Positions 29,020 to 40,714 are shown, numbered from the stretch's first letter. The stretch: DNA of 64,000 nt from Tetrapisispora phaffii CBS 4417 (GCF_000236905.1 NC_016531.1:124001-188000), one strand, 5' to 3'. Numbers and translations: made by a program. The notes: generated from the letters alone by a model not told the origin.

Positions 29020-31101
29020 TGTTGATTTGTATTGGATTAGATTATTTTATTTTGAAATTTTTATTAGGAAAGATATAATAATTTTTAGATAATTTTAAGA
29101 GAGATTCAAAAATATTTTAAAAAGACCTTTGACTGAAACTATACAACGCTATTTATATAAGACTAAAGGTCCTTTTCTTGTTTCAAGCAAATGCTCTTTC
29201 ATACTGCATGAACAAATCTTGCATACACGGCTAATCGCTTGTACTAAATAGGAATAGTAATTGAAATTACCAAATTAAACGATATTCATTTTTATTGCTG
29301 CAGGTTTTGATATTTCCTACAGGTTAGAATATACTGAGAATAAGGCACTGTCTTGAATGAACATACATCCATACTTTACCGACGCCATGGAGATAACTCC
29401 AGTTATTTAATATATTGTTAAGAAGAACCTAAGAATAAGTTTTTGTATAAAAATAAGCAAAAGTTCTTAGCCATCCTAATATAATGCACATTTTACACAT
29501 TTTTTATTTAAGAAACAATTTTTCATTTACTGTCGTTTAAGTTACTTTTTAAGATCTTATATAGATATGTAACATTTCTGTGTGTCGCTTGCGCACTCTC
29601 AATTGCATTTCGTAAGACAATTAATACAGTGAAAAAGAGAAAATAAATCGAACTCAAATGGATATTCTATGATCGTTAACTGTCTTGTTTTGGAAGCTAA
29701 CGTATCAGTGTATCAGTTAGAGGAGAACTAGAGCCTTCTAAATCTCTAAACATTTGCAAATACGTATCGTTGCGAACTTCCATTCAGAGACGAGTTTTCC
29801 CAAAAGGTAATCGTTGTGCCTAGCAGAGAAAGGACGAGTTCTGCGTGTTATATCTAAGTTCGTTAATTTTTTATTAACATGTACATTAAATCTTATTTTC
29901 ACCTCAATAAATAGGTATTTCTGCCTATTTTAATACTCGTATTCTTCTAAAAAATAGATATACTTTAGACTACTATGCAAAAAAGAATAGCTGGTATAAT
30001 TTTTTGGTCTTTTTTTCAATAACGTGGTGGTGCCAAACGAATATTTAATTCCCCAATGAAATAGTGTACTATTCACATCACCCATCCAGTCATCGAATTT
30101 TTAGTTGTTGTTCATAACATTTCTTGCTATAATTTACAGTCTTCTACTTTTCTTGTTGAAAGGAAGTTGAACCATGTACCACACATTTACTGACTCTATA
30201 TGGAATCTCTAATATTTGAAAAATTTATTTATTGCCATAACATCTCTTATCACACCTCTTTTCTTCAGGTATTCAAAAGTCAGACTGTAATTGTTAACTC
30301 AGAGGGAAGGAAAGGTTTCCTAGGTTCGTTCAAATACATTACCCATTTTTAACAGCAAGTCTAAAACACATCATTTGCAGAAGCACCCATCTTTCCAAAA
30401 ATAATCAAAACAAATGATTAGAACTGAGCTTGTTGTAAAAGGATTGCTATAAAATTTCACCTCATCGCATCTCATGTGGCTTCTTCTTCAAATCTATTGA
30501 ATTCAATGTTCCTCTCAAACGAGAAAAATAAGGTACGCGCAAGGTGCATCAGTGTTGTTACTCTTCAGCGACCATTGTTAAAAAACTTACCTTCGTTTAA
30601 GGAACCTTCCAATTATTAAATGTTCTTATACGTATTTAAGTGTTACTCATAGCAGTTCGATAATGAATGTTCTGATTAGTAGCGTAAAGAATAGTTAAAC
30701 GAACTTCTCACACAGAACTTAGAATGAACTGATACTCTGCAATGATGATATTTTACAAACCATTTTGTTAATAACATATAGTTACTACTATTATTGCAAA
30801 ATTTTAATGCAGTGAATTGTTTTTTTACTTCTTCCCAAACGATGGTACGAGATGATCTGTAGTATAGATGTTTTTGAAAGTTGATGAAGACATATGGTGA
30901 TTTGGATTGTTGTTTTTAAAATCCAAAAATAGTTCAACGACATGGCAAAAAATATTTATGATATATATATCATAGATATATTTCTATTAAAAAAATTAAA
31001 AACAAAGGTAACTCAGTTATAGTGTTATCTTTTTATTTTTATTATCTACAGATTTGAAGTAACGAACCAACTTACACTCGCTCAATTAAATATACATAAC
31101 A
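29020..31101. other. Long divergent promoter between two TIR-like genes
   Basis: 2.1 kb without a recognisable gene. Four TCGTTTA-type sites (Upc2/Ecm22-like) are listed separately. Long promoters are usual for DAN/TIR genes. Confidence 0.65.
29276..30702. promoter_or_regulatory. Four Upc2-like TCGTTTA sites
   Basis: TCGTTTA occurs on the plus strand at 29533-29539 and 30593-30599 and on the minus strand at 29276-29282 and 30696-30702. The outer two lie 257 and 400 bp from the two TIR-like starts. The motif matches the AR1/sterol-response core (TCGTTYAG, TCGTATA) bound by Upc2/Ecm22. Base composition predicts roughly half a site in this interval, so four is an enrichment. Function is inferred. 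Confidence 0.55.
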
Positions 31102-31965
31102 ATGAAATTTCAAACCCAATACATTGCATTATTAGCTTTCGCTGCTTACGCCAGAGCCCTTACCTCTGAAGAACAAGTACAAGAAATGGAAATTCTTCTA
31201 TCTGATGTTAATGCCAACTTAGCCCAATACGCCGGTTTATTAGGTCAAGTTGCTATCCCAGATGAATTATTTGACATCTACTTCGTTATGGCCACTGCCA
31301 CTGACGATTCATACACAACTTTATTAGCCCAATTAGATATGAACGAAATTTCTTCCATGATGACCGCTTTACCATGGTACTCTTCCAGATTACAACCTTT
31401 GTTAACTGCTTTTGATGCCGTTGTCACCACCCCTGCTGCTGCCACTTCTGCTGCTGCCACCTCTGCTGCTGTTACTTCTGCTGCTGCCACCTCTGCTGTC
31501 GCCACCTCTGCCGCTGCCAATGTTGCTGTTACTTCTGCTGCCGCCACATCTGCCGCTGCAACCTCTGCCAATGTTGCTGTTACTTCTGCTTCCGCTGCTA
31601 ACTCTGCTATTGTCACTTCTGCTGCTGCTGATGTTGCCGAAACCATTTCCACCTCTGGTTTCAACACTGTTGCTATCTCTAATACCATCTCTTCTAACAT
31701 CACCTTCTCTTCTCAATATGCTGGTGTCTCAAACTCCACTGTTACTTCTACTCTATTAAACACTGTTACTCAAGAAACTACTACTTGTCCAGAAAGTGAT
31801 TCCAAGACTTCTGCTGTTGCTTCCACTTCCGGTGTTTCAACTAAACTACAAGTTCAAACTTCCAAATCCAGTAGTGTTGCTATCCACCAACAAACTGACA
31901 ATGGTGCCGCTAAATTCGGTGTTAGTGCCGGTGTCTTAGCTGCTGCCGCTGCTATGCTATTATAA
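31102..31965 (+). CDS. TIR/DAN-type GPI cell-wall mannoprotein
   Basis: Paralogue of the gene at 28381-29019 and divergent from it. The 287-residue protein has a signal peptide (1-19), the Srp1/Tip1 domain at about 20-110 with the same ATDDSYTTLLAQLDM and ALPWYSSRL blocks, and an Ala/Ser/Thr-rich repeat region (AATSA and VTSAA units, about 110-180). It ends in a C-terminal GPI signal (GAAKFGVSAGVLAAAAAMLL). Codon choice is strongly biased to preferred codons (GCC, TCT, ACC), unlike the neighbours, so high expression is likely. It may be the TIR1 (YER011W) or TIR3 counterpart. The repeats create spurious open frames on both strands. Confidence 0.88.
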   Translation: MKFQTQYIALLAFAAYARALTSEEQVQEMEILLSDVNANLAQYAGLLGQVAIPDELFDIYFVMATATDDSYTTLLAQLDMNEISSMMTALPWYSSRLQPLLTAFDAVVTTPAAATSAAATSAAVTSAAATSAVATSAAANVAVTSAAATSAAATSANVAVTSASAANSAIVTSAAADVAETISTSGFNTVAISNTISSNITFSSQYAGVSNSTVTSTLLNTVTQETTTCPESDSKTSAVASTSGVSTKLQVQTSKSSSVAIHQQTDNGAAKFGVSAGVLAAAAAMLL

Positions 31966-32847
31966 GCTGATTCAGTTTTGTAATATTACATTCTCACTTC
32001 TATCAAATTAATGGGACACGTTATAGCTCCTCGACGACTTATTGAAATTAATTTAATATATACATTTATAGACATTTAGGTTTAATTACTTATATTTACG
32101 ATATATTTTGAAAACAAAAAATCTAACAGCATAGTATCTATATGAATTTAATGATAATCAAGTAATGTCTTTAGAAACGCGTAAAAACATGGGAGTGTGT
32201 CTCTAATGAACTAAAGCAAATGCCTATAAACCAAGAATTATACGCATTGTTTCTATATACACTACTGAAACTCATAGATCTTAAAATGAATAAGAATATA
32301 TATATTATGGGGATGAGACTTGGGCTCCACCCTGTAATGTACACCACTGGTCTTACCCATCGCTATTAACTTATCAAACGCGAATGGCTGTTTTCATATA
32401 TATAAAGTAATCATATTTAGTTGCTAATTGTGACATTGTTGGTATATCAACTTCTGTTTTTTATATCTTCTCTCTACTTTGTGGAATGAGAGACCAATAA
32501 AACTACATACGACCAACATAACATACCCTGGAATATATAGTATCCATCGTTTGTTGGTTACAGAACACTTCAACACTTGTTTGATCTTATAAGTTCCAGC
32601 TCTGCTCACATCTAACCCCCCTCGTTCCGTATCCCCTCGTTCTGTGTCGTCTTCTCTTTTCTTTTTCTGTCGTTCCCAGATTCCTGGCGGCCAATTCGTT
32701 TTCAGATCTGAGCCCTCGAACGCATTCGGAGAATTCTCAATGGTCGCAAGATCTCTATGAGATTGCCGAACAATATTGGCAGAAAAAGAAAAAAAAACAA
32801 AAATAGTAAATTCTTAAAAAATGCACAATCCAATTCAATTTTGTAGT

Positions 32848-32854
32848 TCGTATA
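32848..32854 (+). promoter_or_regulatory. Sterol-response element TCGTATA
   Basis: Exact match to the Upc2/Ecm22 core upstream of a sterol-import transporter. Its distance of about 970 bp is large, and a single 7-mer can arise by chance. Confidence 0.4.
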
Positions 32855-33079
32855 AGTTTCGAAAACAGAAGTTTCCTAAAGTATGAAAGTAAGCAAGAGC
32901 TTTATTCAGTTGTCAGCCACATCGACTGCACACACTGGACACCTTCAATGACATTCATAGTTCCATATATTTGTGCAAGGATGTTATTGTTGGCTCCTGT
33001 TACGAGTTGATGTCTACGCTTTCATTTTCTTTTAGATTACCTCCATCAAGTAGTTGAACTTGATGAAGAAAGAATTTTA

Positions 33080-33127
33080 TTTGGATTTATACGGTTCATT
33101 TGGATTTATACGGTTCATTTGGATATA
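33080..33127. repeat. Tandem repeat, 19-bp unit, about 2.5 copies
   Basis: Unit TTTGGATTTATACGGTTCA at 33080-33098 and 33099-33117 is identical, followed by a partial, diverged third copy. Confidence 0.9.
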
Positions 33128-33822
33128 TGGTTGAGGGAGGATAGAAAAGATTTAGGTTAAAACCAAACTTAGAATTGACAGCGATCTATACTAAACTGGT
33201 ATTTTTTTTCCAGCTCATCGATGAATACAGTGTATGACCAAGTTTGGTTATGTTAATATGCTATAGTTTTTATTTGCACCCTTACCCACCAGTTAGACTG
33301 ACATTCTATGTTGCATCTTAACGACTATGATGGGTACCTAGTGTTACTTAAAATATCATTTATGGAAGTATAACTTTTCGAAATAATACTATTCCATTTC
33401 GTTCCGGATCTCACCAAAAGTCCACGGAATTGGAGTTCAACACTAATTGTGAAACGAATGTAGGGTGTGGAAAAGTTGAATTTACTCTATTATACAATAA
33501 AATTACTTCATTTTGTAAACGCCATACTTGTTCTGAACGAGAATATACTAAAACAACAACAATTTAAGTTGGCTGATTGCAATATTATATAAACAAGTCA
33601 CATTTATATTAAATTTAATTTAGTATAACCTTCATTCTCTTTCTCCATGTATCATCACATTCCACATTTGTCTCTCTTCAATTATAATTTTTTTCTTTTG
33701 ATTATATGTTTTATCCATTACATTTCAATAAGGTAAACAAAATATTTTGAAAATCAGGAAGTCAGAAGAAGTTTAATATTGGAATATAAGACTGATTAGA
33801 AATCAATCACCATATATTTGAT

Positions 33823-36800
33823 ATGTCTTTCTCAAACTATTTCAATCCAGTAGCAGATGCGTCTGTCACCTTTAATGGTGCCAATATTCATCTGGATACG
33901 CTGGGTTCTAATGCTGTCCGTGATGCTGAAACATTGAATTCAAGGGCACCAGGTGTTTCTTCTTCTCAAATCAATGACTTAACATTCCAAGCTAAGCAAG
34001 GTGAAGTTGTCTTAGTTTTAGGTAAGCAATCATCCGAGTTATTTAAGTCCATTTTCCATGGCAACGATAATTTATGTTATAGTCCAGAAGGCTCCGTTAG
34101 ATTTAAAGATTATGAATACAAACAATACTCTAAAAAATGTCCACAAGAAATTATCTATAACAATGAACAAGATGTTCATTTTCCATATTTAACTGTTGCC
34201 CAAACAATTGATTTTGCTATTGAATGTAAATTTAAAATGCCATTAGAAGAAAGAATTAACTTAAGAAACCAATTATTAGAGGAATTTGGTCTTTCTCATG
34301 TCTTAGATACATTTGTAGGTAACGATTTTGTTCGTGGTGTTTCTGGTGGTGAACGTAAACGTATTTCCATTATCGAAACATTTATCAGTAATGGTTCTGT
34401 TTACCTGTGGGATAACTCTACAAAAGGTTTAGATTCCGCTACTGCTTTAGATTTCTTGTCTATTTTAAGAACTATGGCTGACGCTACTCGTTCAGTCAAT
34501 CTTGTCAAGATTTCTCAAGCTAGTGACAAAATTGTCGAAAAGTTTGATAAAATTTTAATGTTCACTGAATCATACCAAGTCTTTTATGGTACTGTGGATG
34601 AATGTTTAAAATTTTTCCACGATGATCTTGGTATCAAGAAAGATCCAAATGATTGTATTATCGAATATTTAACATATATTCTAAATTTGAAGTTCAGAGA
34701 TAATGAACAATATGGTTCGGTAATTAGCGACTCCAATACAACAACGTCTGAAATCAATACCGAGGAAGATTTATATCATCATTGGATAAACTCTGATATT
34801 TATCGTAATTTAAAAAGCTCTATTGGTGCTGATACTCCTTGTGTAGCCACAATAGATGCTGCTGACATTAAACCAAATTTTACTATCTCAGCCTACAACC
34901 AAGTTCGTAGTTGTACTAGAAGAGCTTTTCAAAGAATCATCGGTGATAAAGCATACATCATTTCCCAATTTATTGCTGTTATTGTTCAATCTTTAGTTAT
35001 TGGTTCTTTATTTTATGATGTCCCATTAACTACTGTTGGTTCATATTCTAGAGGTTCATTGACTTTCTTCTCTTTACTATTTTTCACTTTTTTGACATTT
35101 GCTGATATGCCTTCATCTTTCCAAAGAAAACCAATTGTTAAGAAACATACACAATTGTATTTTTATGATAACTGGGTTGAAACTACTGCTACAATAATAT
35201 ATGATTACTTCTTTAAGACAATTTTGGTTATTATCTTTAGTATCATTTTATACTTCTTAGCACACTTCCAATTTGCTGCTGATCGTTATTTCATCTTTTT
35301 ACTATTTTTGGTTCTTTACAATATTACTGTTGTGACGTTATTTACATTGATCGCTTTATTCAGTCCAACATTGGCTATTTCCAATTTAGTTGCCGGTATT
35401 TTGTTACTAGCTATTGCTGTGTATGCCTCTTATGTTATTTACATAAGAGATATGCACCCATGGTTTGTGTGGATTGCCTACTTAAACCCAGCTAGATATG
35501 CTATGGAAGCTATTTTAACGAATGAATTGTTCAATGTCAGATTAGATTGTACTGAGACCATTGTTCCAAGGGGTAAAACTTATGATGACTTAGACTTTAC
35601 ACATAGAGCTTGTGCTTGGCAAGGTGCTACTTTAGGTAACACTTATGTCAGAGGTCAAGATTACTTGTTGTCTGCTTTATCTTATAAGTACAGTCATGTG
35701 TGGAGAAATTTTGGTATTATTATTGGTTTCTTGGTATTTTACATCTGCTGTTCATTATTTATTTCCCAATACATCACACCATTATACACTGCTGAAAATC
35801 TAGATCGTTGGATGTTTTACGCTAAGAAATATATTCCATTCATATCACAAAATTCTACCAAGAGCCATCCAATAGATGATATCGATGACAGCGACTCAAT
35901 TAACACAATTTCTAGCTTTGATACACCAGTACTTATGGATGAAGACAAGGAAGGTAAGGATCATAATATCAAGCATTATCAAGTTGAACGTGACGAAGAA
36001 ATTGCCTCTCAAAAGCACGTTATTTCATGGAAGAACATTAACTATACAATTGGAGACAAGCTATTAATTGATAATGCCTCTGGTTATATTAGTTCTGGTT
36101 TAACTGCTTTAATGGGTGAATCTGGTGCTGGTAAGACAACTTTATTGAATATTTTATCCCAACGTACTGAATCTGGCGTCGTTACAGGTGAAATTATGAT
36201 TGATGGTATGGTATTGAACAATGGTTCAGCTTTCAAGAGAAGTATTGGTTTTGTTCAACAACAAGATGTTCATCTGGATGAATTGACTGTTAAAGAGTCT
36301 TTGGAAATCTCATGTACTCTGAGAGGTGACGGTGACAAAAAATATATGGACACTGTTTCTAAAATGTTAAAATTACCTTCTGAATGTATGGTTAGAGACT
36401 TAACACCAACTGAAAAGAAACTGTTATCTATTGGTGTTGAATTAGTCACCAAACCTTCCCTTTTGTTATTCCTTGACGAACCTACATCTGGTTTAGATTC
36501 TGAAGCTGCTGTTACCATTGTTAAGTTTTTAAAGAAGCTATCTATGCAAGGTCAAGCTATTTTATGTACCATCCATCAGCCTAGTAAGAGTGTTATTAGC
36601 TATTTTGATAGCATTTATTTATTAAAGAGGGGTGGTCAATGTGTATACTTTGGTCCAATGCAAGAGGCTTGTGATTATTTTGTTAGTAAAGATAGTTCTT
36701 TAGTTTACGATAGAGAATTTGATAACCCAGCTGATTTCATCATCGATACAGTTGGTAAATCAAATGCTATCGCAGAAAAGGATGAATTTAAGAGTGTTTC

Positions 36801-37944
36801 AAATTGGAGCGATACTTGGATTAATTCTCAAGAAAGATTAAAGACAGATGCTGCTGTTTTAGACCTAGAAGAAATTGCTCGTAACTCCGGTGTTGATTAT
36901 ACTGCAAATGTATGGAGTCAACCATCTTACATGAAGCAATTAAAAGTTATTACAAAAAGACAATATTTATGTACAAGAAGAGACAAAGCTTATGTTATTG
37001 CTAAGTATTTGTTGAATGCAGGTGCAGGTTTGTTCATTGGTTTTTCATTTTGGCACATTAAACATAACATCCTTGGTTTACAGAATGTTATTTTCTTATG
37101 TTTCATGTCTATGTGTGTTTCTTCTCCCTTAATCAATCAAGTTCAAGACAAAGCTTTAATTTCTAAAGAAGTTTATCTTGCAAGAGAAGCAAGATCTAAC
37201 ACCTACCATTGGTCTGTATTAATTTTGGCCCAAAATATTATTGAAATTCCATTAGCAGTTACAAGTTCTACATTGTTTTTTGTTTGTTGTTACTTCTGTT
37301 GTGGTGTTGATACAGCTCCACATATTGCTGGTGTATGGTTTTTAAATTATATTGTTTTTGCTATGTACTATAGTACATTTGGTTTATGGTTAATTTACAC
37401 TGCCCCAGATTTACAGACCGCTGCCGTTTTCGTTGCATTCTTTTACAGTTTCACTGCTGCTTTCTGTGGTGTTATGCAACCATATAGTTTATTCCCTGGC
37501 TTTTGGAAGTTTATGTATAGAGTTTCTCCATATACATATTTTATTGAGACATTTGTCAGTTTATTATTACATGATAGACCAGTTATTTGTGACCAAGGTG
37601 AATACGTCCCAACCTCCGTCGTTGGTCAACAAAATTGTGGCGAGTTTATGGAAGCATATGTTGAGGAATTTGGTGGTATGATTATGAACAAGAAGGCTAA
37701 ATCTGTTTGTGCTTATTGTACATATGTGGTTGGTGATGACTTTTTAACAACCGAAAATATGAGTTACCATCACAGATGGAGAAATTTCGGTTTGGAATTT
37801 GTTTATGTTGGATTTAATTTCTTCGCAATGTTCTTTGGATTCTATTTCACATATGTTGGTAAGTATTGGCCAACTGTCTTCAAGGCAATTGGATTAATAA
37901 TTCCATTTAGAAAAGCAAGAAAACTAACCAAACATTCTTCATGA
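33823..37944 (+). CDS. PDR11: PDR-type ABC sterol importer (Pdr11/Aus1)
   Basis: Full-size ABCG transporter, 1373 residues, (NBD-TMD)2, of the Aus1/Pdr11 pair that takes up exogenous sterol in anaerobic cells. NBD1 has a degenerate Walker A (LGKQSSEL near 66-73 instead of Gly-x4-Gly-Lys-Ser/Thr) but an intact signature VSGGERKR near 172-179. NBD2 has a canonical Walker A GESGAGKTT at 765-773, a Walker B at LLLFLDEPTSGLD, and a degenerate signature (LTPTEKKLLSIG). This reciprocal degeneration is typical of the family. Details such as YTIGDK, SGVVTGE and SMQGQAILCTIHQPSKSVISYFD favour Pdr11 (YIL013C) over Aus1 (YOR011W), as does the place beside a TIR gene and MNT3. Confidence 0.9.
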   Translation: MSFSNYFNPVADASVTFNGANIHLDTLGSNAVRDAETLNSRAPGVSSSQINDLTFQAKQGEVVLVLGKQSSELFKSIFHGNDNLCYSPEGSVRFKDYEYKQYSKKCPQEIIYNNEQDVHFPYLTVAQTIDFAIECKFKMPLEERINLRNQLLEEFGLSHVLDTFVGNDFVRGVSGGERKRISIIETFISNGSVYLWDNSTKGLDSATALDFLSILRTMADATRSVNLVKISQASDKIVEKFDKILMFTESYQVFYGTVDECLKFFHDDLGIKKDPNDCIIEYLTYILNLKFRDNEQYGSVISDSNTTTSEINTEEDLYHHWINSDIYRNLKSSIGADTPCVATIDAADIKPNFTISAYNQVRSCTRRAFQRIIGDKAYIISQFIAVIVQSLVIGSLFYDVPLTTVGSYSRGSLTFFSLLFFTFLTFADMPSSFQRKPIVKKHTQLYFYDNWVETTATIIYDYFFKTILVIIFSIILYFLAHFQFAADRYFIFLLFLVLYNITVVTLFTLIALFSPTLAISNLVAGILLLAIAVYASYVIYIRDMHPWFVWIAYLNPARYAMEAILTNELFNVRLDCTETIVPRGKTYDDLDFTHRACAWQGATLGNTYVRGQDYLLSALSYKYSHVWRNFGIIIGFLVFYICCSLFISQYITPLYTAENLDRWMFYAKKYIPFISQNSTKSHPIDDIDDSDSINTISSFDTPVLMDEDKEGKDHNIKHYQVERDEEIASQKHVISWKNINYTIGDKLLIDNASGYISSGLTALMGESGAGKTTLLNILSQRTESGVVTGEIMIDGMVLNNGSAFKRSIGFVQQQDVHLDELTVKESLEISCTLRGDGDKKYMDTVSKMLKLPSECMVRDLTPTEKKLLSIGVELVTKPSLLLFLDEPTSGLDSEAAVTIVKFLKKLSMQGQAILCTIHQPSKSVISYFDSIYLLKRGGQCVYFGPMQEACDYFVSKDSSLVYDREFDNPADFIIDTVGKSNAIAEKDEFKSVSNWSDTWINSQERLKTDAAVLDLEEIARNSGVDYTANVWSQPSYMKQLKVITKRQYLCTRRDKAYVIAKYLLNAGAGLFIGFSFWHIKHNILGLQNVIFLCFMSMCVSSPLINQVQDKALISKEVYLAREARSNTYHWSVLILAQNIIEIPLAVTSSTLFFVCCYFCCGVDTAPHIAGVWFLNYIVFAMYYSTFGLWLIYTAPDLQTAAVFVAFFYSFTAAFCGVMQPYSLFPGFWKFMYRVSPYTYFIETFVSLLLHDRPVICDQGEYVPTSVVGQQNCGEFMEAYVEEFGGMIMNKKAKSVCAYCTYVVGDDFLTTENMSYHHRWRNFGLEFVYVGFNFFAMFFGFYFTYVGKYWPTVFKAIGLIIPFRKARKLTKHSS

Positions 37945-38209
<265 letters not shown>

Positions 38210-40306
38210 CTATACCTCCTTAGCCCATAACTTTGCAATATCATTATAGTAATTCTTGGTTATATCATCAAATTTAATTATATCACCAACCTTACCATCC
38301 TCTTTGTCATCACTACTTTCGCTAGTAGGAGGAACTCGTGCAGATGCACAATAAACATATTTTGAACATTCTTTTAATTGTAACCATGGTTCAATTTCTG
38401 TTTCCGGTATAACCAAAGCATCGATTGAAAGTGGCGATTGATATACATTATTTAATGTTTCAACATCGTTATACCTATTTTGAAAGTATTCTCTATCACT
38501 ATTGAAATCATTTTCTGCACTATTTTCTATTTTACAAGTCTTTAAGCCACCATTTGTCCAAATAACATTTTTTGATCTGAGGTCACCATGGGCCATTTGA
38601 GTGGAACAAATTTGATACAATTCATATTTACGTTCTGGATCATCTATAATTGACACCATCAATGGTCCAATGATCGATCCATCGTGAGTATTTACAGTGA
38701 ACCGTTCACCAGCAAATAATTGGCCTAGCCAAAAGAATTCCTTATCACCGTAAACACATCTTTGTAATTTACCATTTAAATTCATCATTAATGAGAAGAT
38801 TAAACTAAAAAGTTTTTTATCTTTATTAATTACAACTAGTCCACTTATCGATATGATAGCAAATATTTTTGTTAAAAAATTATTATAAATATTGTAAATT
38901 TCTCTATCATTTGTATTCTCGATGCTAGTTATATCATCTATTTTTGGAGATGTTGAATTGAATAGAATATTTGAATTGATCAATTGAGATTCTTGTAATG
39001 ACGGTTCAACAAATTTCAACGCATCCATACAATAACCAAATGTGAACTCATTAATCAACATTCTATCCTTGTACATTAACATCCCTGTATCTTTGTAATT
39101 TTTATAATCATTATTAATATTATTCTCTTGAAAGTAGAACTCATCAAGGTTAACGAAGGGTATTGAATCAACATCTAGGAAGATAGTTTCTTTAAAAGTT
39201 GAAAAGATAATCGAAACCCATTTGTTATAAAAGAAATTCAACATATTTTCAACATAATGTTTGTTTAAAAGCGTTTCAACGTTTACAATGAAAACTGTTT
39301 GGGTTGAATTGTTATTTTGCAAAAATGACTGTAGCTCATTAATGAAATTCTCCTTTGTCAATTCGTTATTTCCTTTAGTAATGATCTGTATTGGTAAAGT
39401 ATTATTCTGAAAATCTAGGACGTTTATCATTTTTTTAAACATCATCAGATCTTCTGATCTCATGGTCATCGAGATCCCTTTGTCCTTTAGTATACTCTTA
39501 TAGTTTGCAAAGAAGTTTATATTGTATTCAAGTGGAGAGAAGTCCAATAGCTCTCTTGGTAGTTCCATTGTTTTATTTTCATTCACATTAAAGATCGATG
39601 GGTAAAAGTAATTTGTACGTAAATCACCCAAAGTTGCATTATTTAAAAAGGGAAACATCCTCAATTGAAGATCGAAAGCCTTTTTAATCGAATCATCATC
39701 TTTATCACTTCCTACCCCATTGCCATCACTGTCTATACCTACAAGTTTATCATGTAACACATTCACTTCTAGTTGCAAATTCTTAGGTTTAACGTTATTC
39801 TTCATAACGCAATAATCGTAAATTCTTAAATTCTCAACCATCAAACTCAACAGTTCGTTATCGATAGCATCATGTCCATAAAATGTAGTGCTCTTATGGT
39901 TATCCCAGTTAGGTGCAATTTTATATATCGAATTAAATAAATATTCACATTTTTCTTCGATATTAGATTCATTCCAGTAATTAATCAACAGTTTCTCACC
40001 AACATTTTCAAAATAGTAATCCTTATTGTTATAGAATTTAATAAAATTGGTAGACTTATCCATAAACGTCTCTCGATTAAGCCTATCGATGTCATTACCA
40101 TATTTTGACTTTAAATAATCTTGTTTCTTCTTAATCAAAGTAAATGGTGAAAACTCAAGAGAATCTCTCAAGCTAACGACTTTTTGGCCACTGTTAACAT
40201 CATCATCCTGATGAAGGAATACTCTAGACACCAATCTGTATATAATATACCAGCTCAAAGCAATCACAACCAATTTTCGTAATCTATACTTAACAACTCT
40301 TTTCAT
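38210..40306 (-). CDS. MNT3: MNN1-family alpha-1,3-mannosyltransferase (Mnt3)
   Basis: Type II Golgi glycosyltransferase adding alpha-1,3-linked mannose to O- or N-glycans. From the ATG at 40306 it has 698 residues: a short basic cytosolic end, a signal anchor at about 10-28 and a lumenal catalytic domain. This domain carries LPIQIITKGN near 310, an ETIFLDVDSIPF segment (DxD motif) near 374-385 and DKEFFWLGQLFAGERF near 517. An upstream in-frame ATG at 40402 is unlikely because a TATATATAT tract lies only a few bases before it. The place beside PDR11 favours Mnt3 (YIL014W) over Mnn1. Confidence 0.75.
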   Translation of the reverse strand: MKRVVKYRLRKLVVIALSWYIIYRLVSRVFLHQDDDVNSGQKVVSLRDSLEFSPFTLIKKKQDYLKSKYGNDIDRLNRETFMDKSTNFIKFYNNKDYYFENVGEKLLINYWNESNIEEKCEYLFNSIYKIAPNWDNHKSTTFYGHDAIDNELLSLMVENLRIYDYCVMKNNVKPKNLQLEVNVLHDKLVGIDSDGNGVGSDKDDDSIKKAFDLQLRMFPFLNNATLGDLRTNYFYPSIFNVNENKTMELPRELLDFSPLEYNINFFANYKSILKDKGISMTMRSEDLMMFKKMINVLDFQNNTLPIQIITKGNNELTKENFINELQSFLQNNNSTQTVFIVNVETLLNKHYVENMLNFFYNKWVSIIFSTFKETIFLDVDSIPFVNLDEFYFQENNINNDYKNYKDTGMLMYKDRMLINEFTFGYCMDALKFVEPSLQESQLINSNILFNSTSPKIDDITSIENTNDREIYNIYNNFLTKIFAIISISGLVVINKDKKLFSLIFSLMMNLNGKLQRCVYGDKEFFWLGQLFAGERFTVNTHDGSIIGPLMVSIIDDPERKYELYQICSTQMAHGDLRSKNVIWTNGGLKTCKIENSAENDFNSDREYFQNRYNDVETLNNVYQSPLSIDALVIPETEIEPWLQLKECSKYVYCASARVPPTSESSDDKEDGKVGDIIKFDDITKNYYNDIAKLWAKEV

Positions 40307-40714
40307 CCTTATTGTGCTTGAAGCATTGCTCGGTTTATCAATTAGATGCAGCAGACTTAAAGATACTTCATCTAGACTGAAACATACCATACATACATCC
40401 ATCCCATATATATACAGTTAGCATTAAACTCATAAATGAAACCGTCTTTGGAAATGAGGCTTGGTGTCAAAGATGCTTATCTGAAGTCAAAGACAACAAT
40501 TTGGGTGAAATATCATTTTGGGTGTCCTATTTTTAGAGACGCTTGTGACAATGCTTTAATCGATGATGGTTTCTCTGAAACATTGCTATATAAGACTATG
40601 AAATGCTATAAATATGCACGATTGGTGAATGGAGAGGGTTCGATTGTGTGTTGTATTTATTTTTATTTACAAGGGTTATTTAATTCTTATTACGATTTCT
40701 TTTTGGGAAGCGTT
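40307..40714. other. Junction between chromosome IX-like and chromosome IV-like blocks
   Basis: About 400 bp between MNT3 (YIL014W-like) and RSM24 (YDR175C-like), genes from different ancestral blocks. No tRNA, LTR or repeat is visible. A frame at 40436-40867 runs into RSM24 antisense and has no family features. Confidence 0.55.

Larger units (their letters stand above)
31966..33822. other. Long PDR11 upstream region
   Basis: 1.86 kb without a gene. It contains a 19-bp tandem repeat (33080-33127) and a single TCGTATA (32848-32854), the exact Upc2/Ecm22 sterol-response core, about 970 bp upstream of the ATG. Confidence 0.6.

Noticed and set aside
31278..31759. Long frames on both strands over the TIR-like gene at 31102
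   Set aside because: By-products of the Ala/Ser/Thr codon repeats of the real gene.
32424..32609. 61-codon minus-strand frame resembling a small membrane protein
   Set aside because: The first codon is GTG and the only internal Met removes half of it; no homologue recognised.
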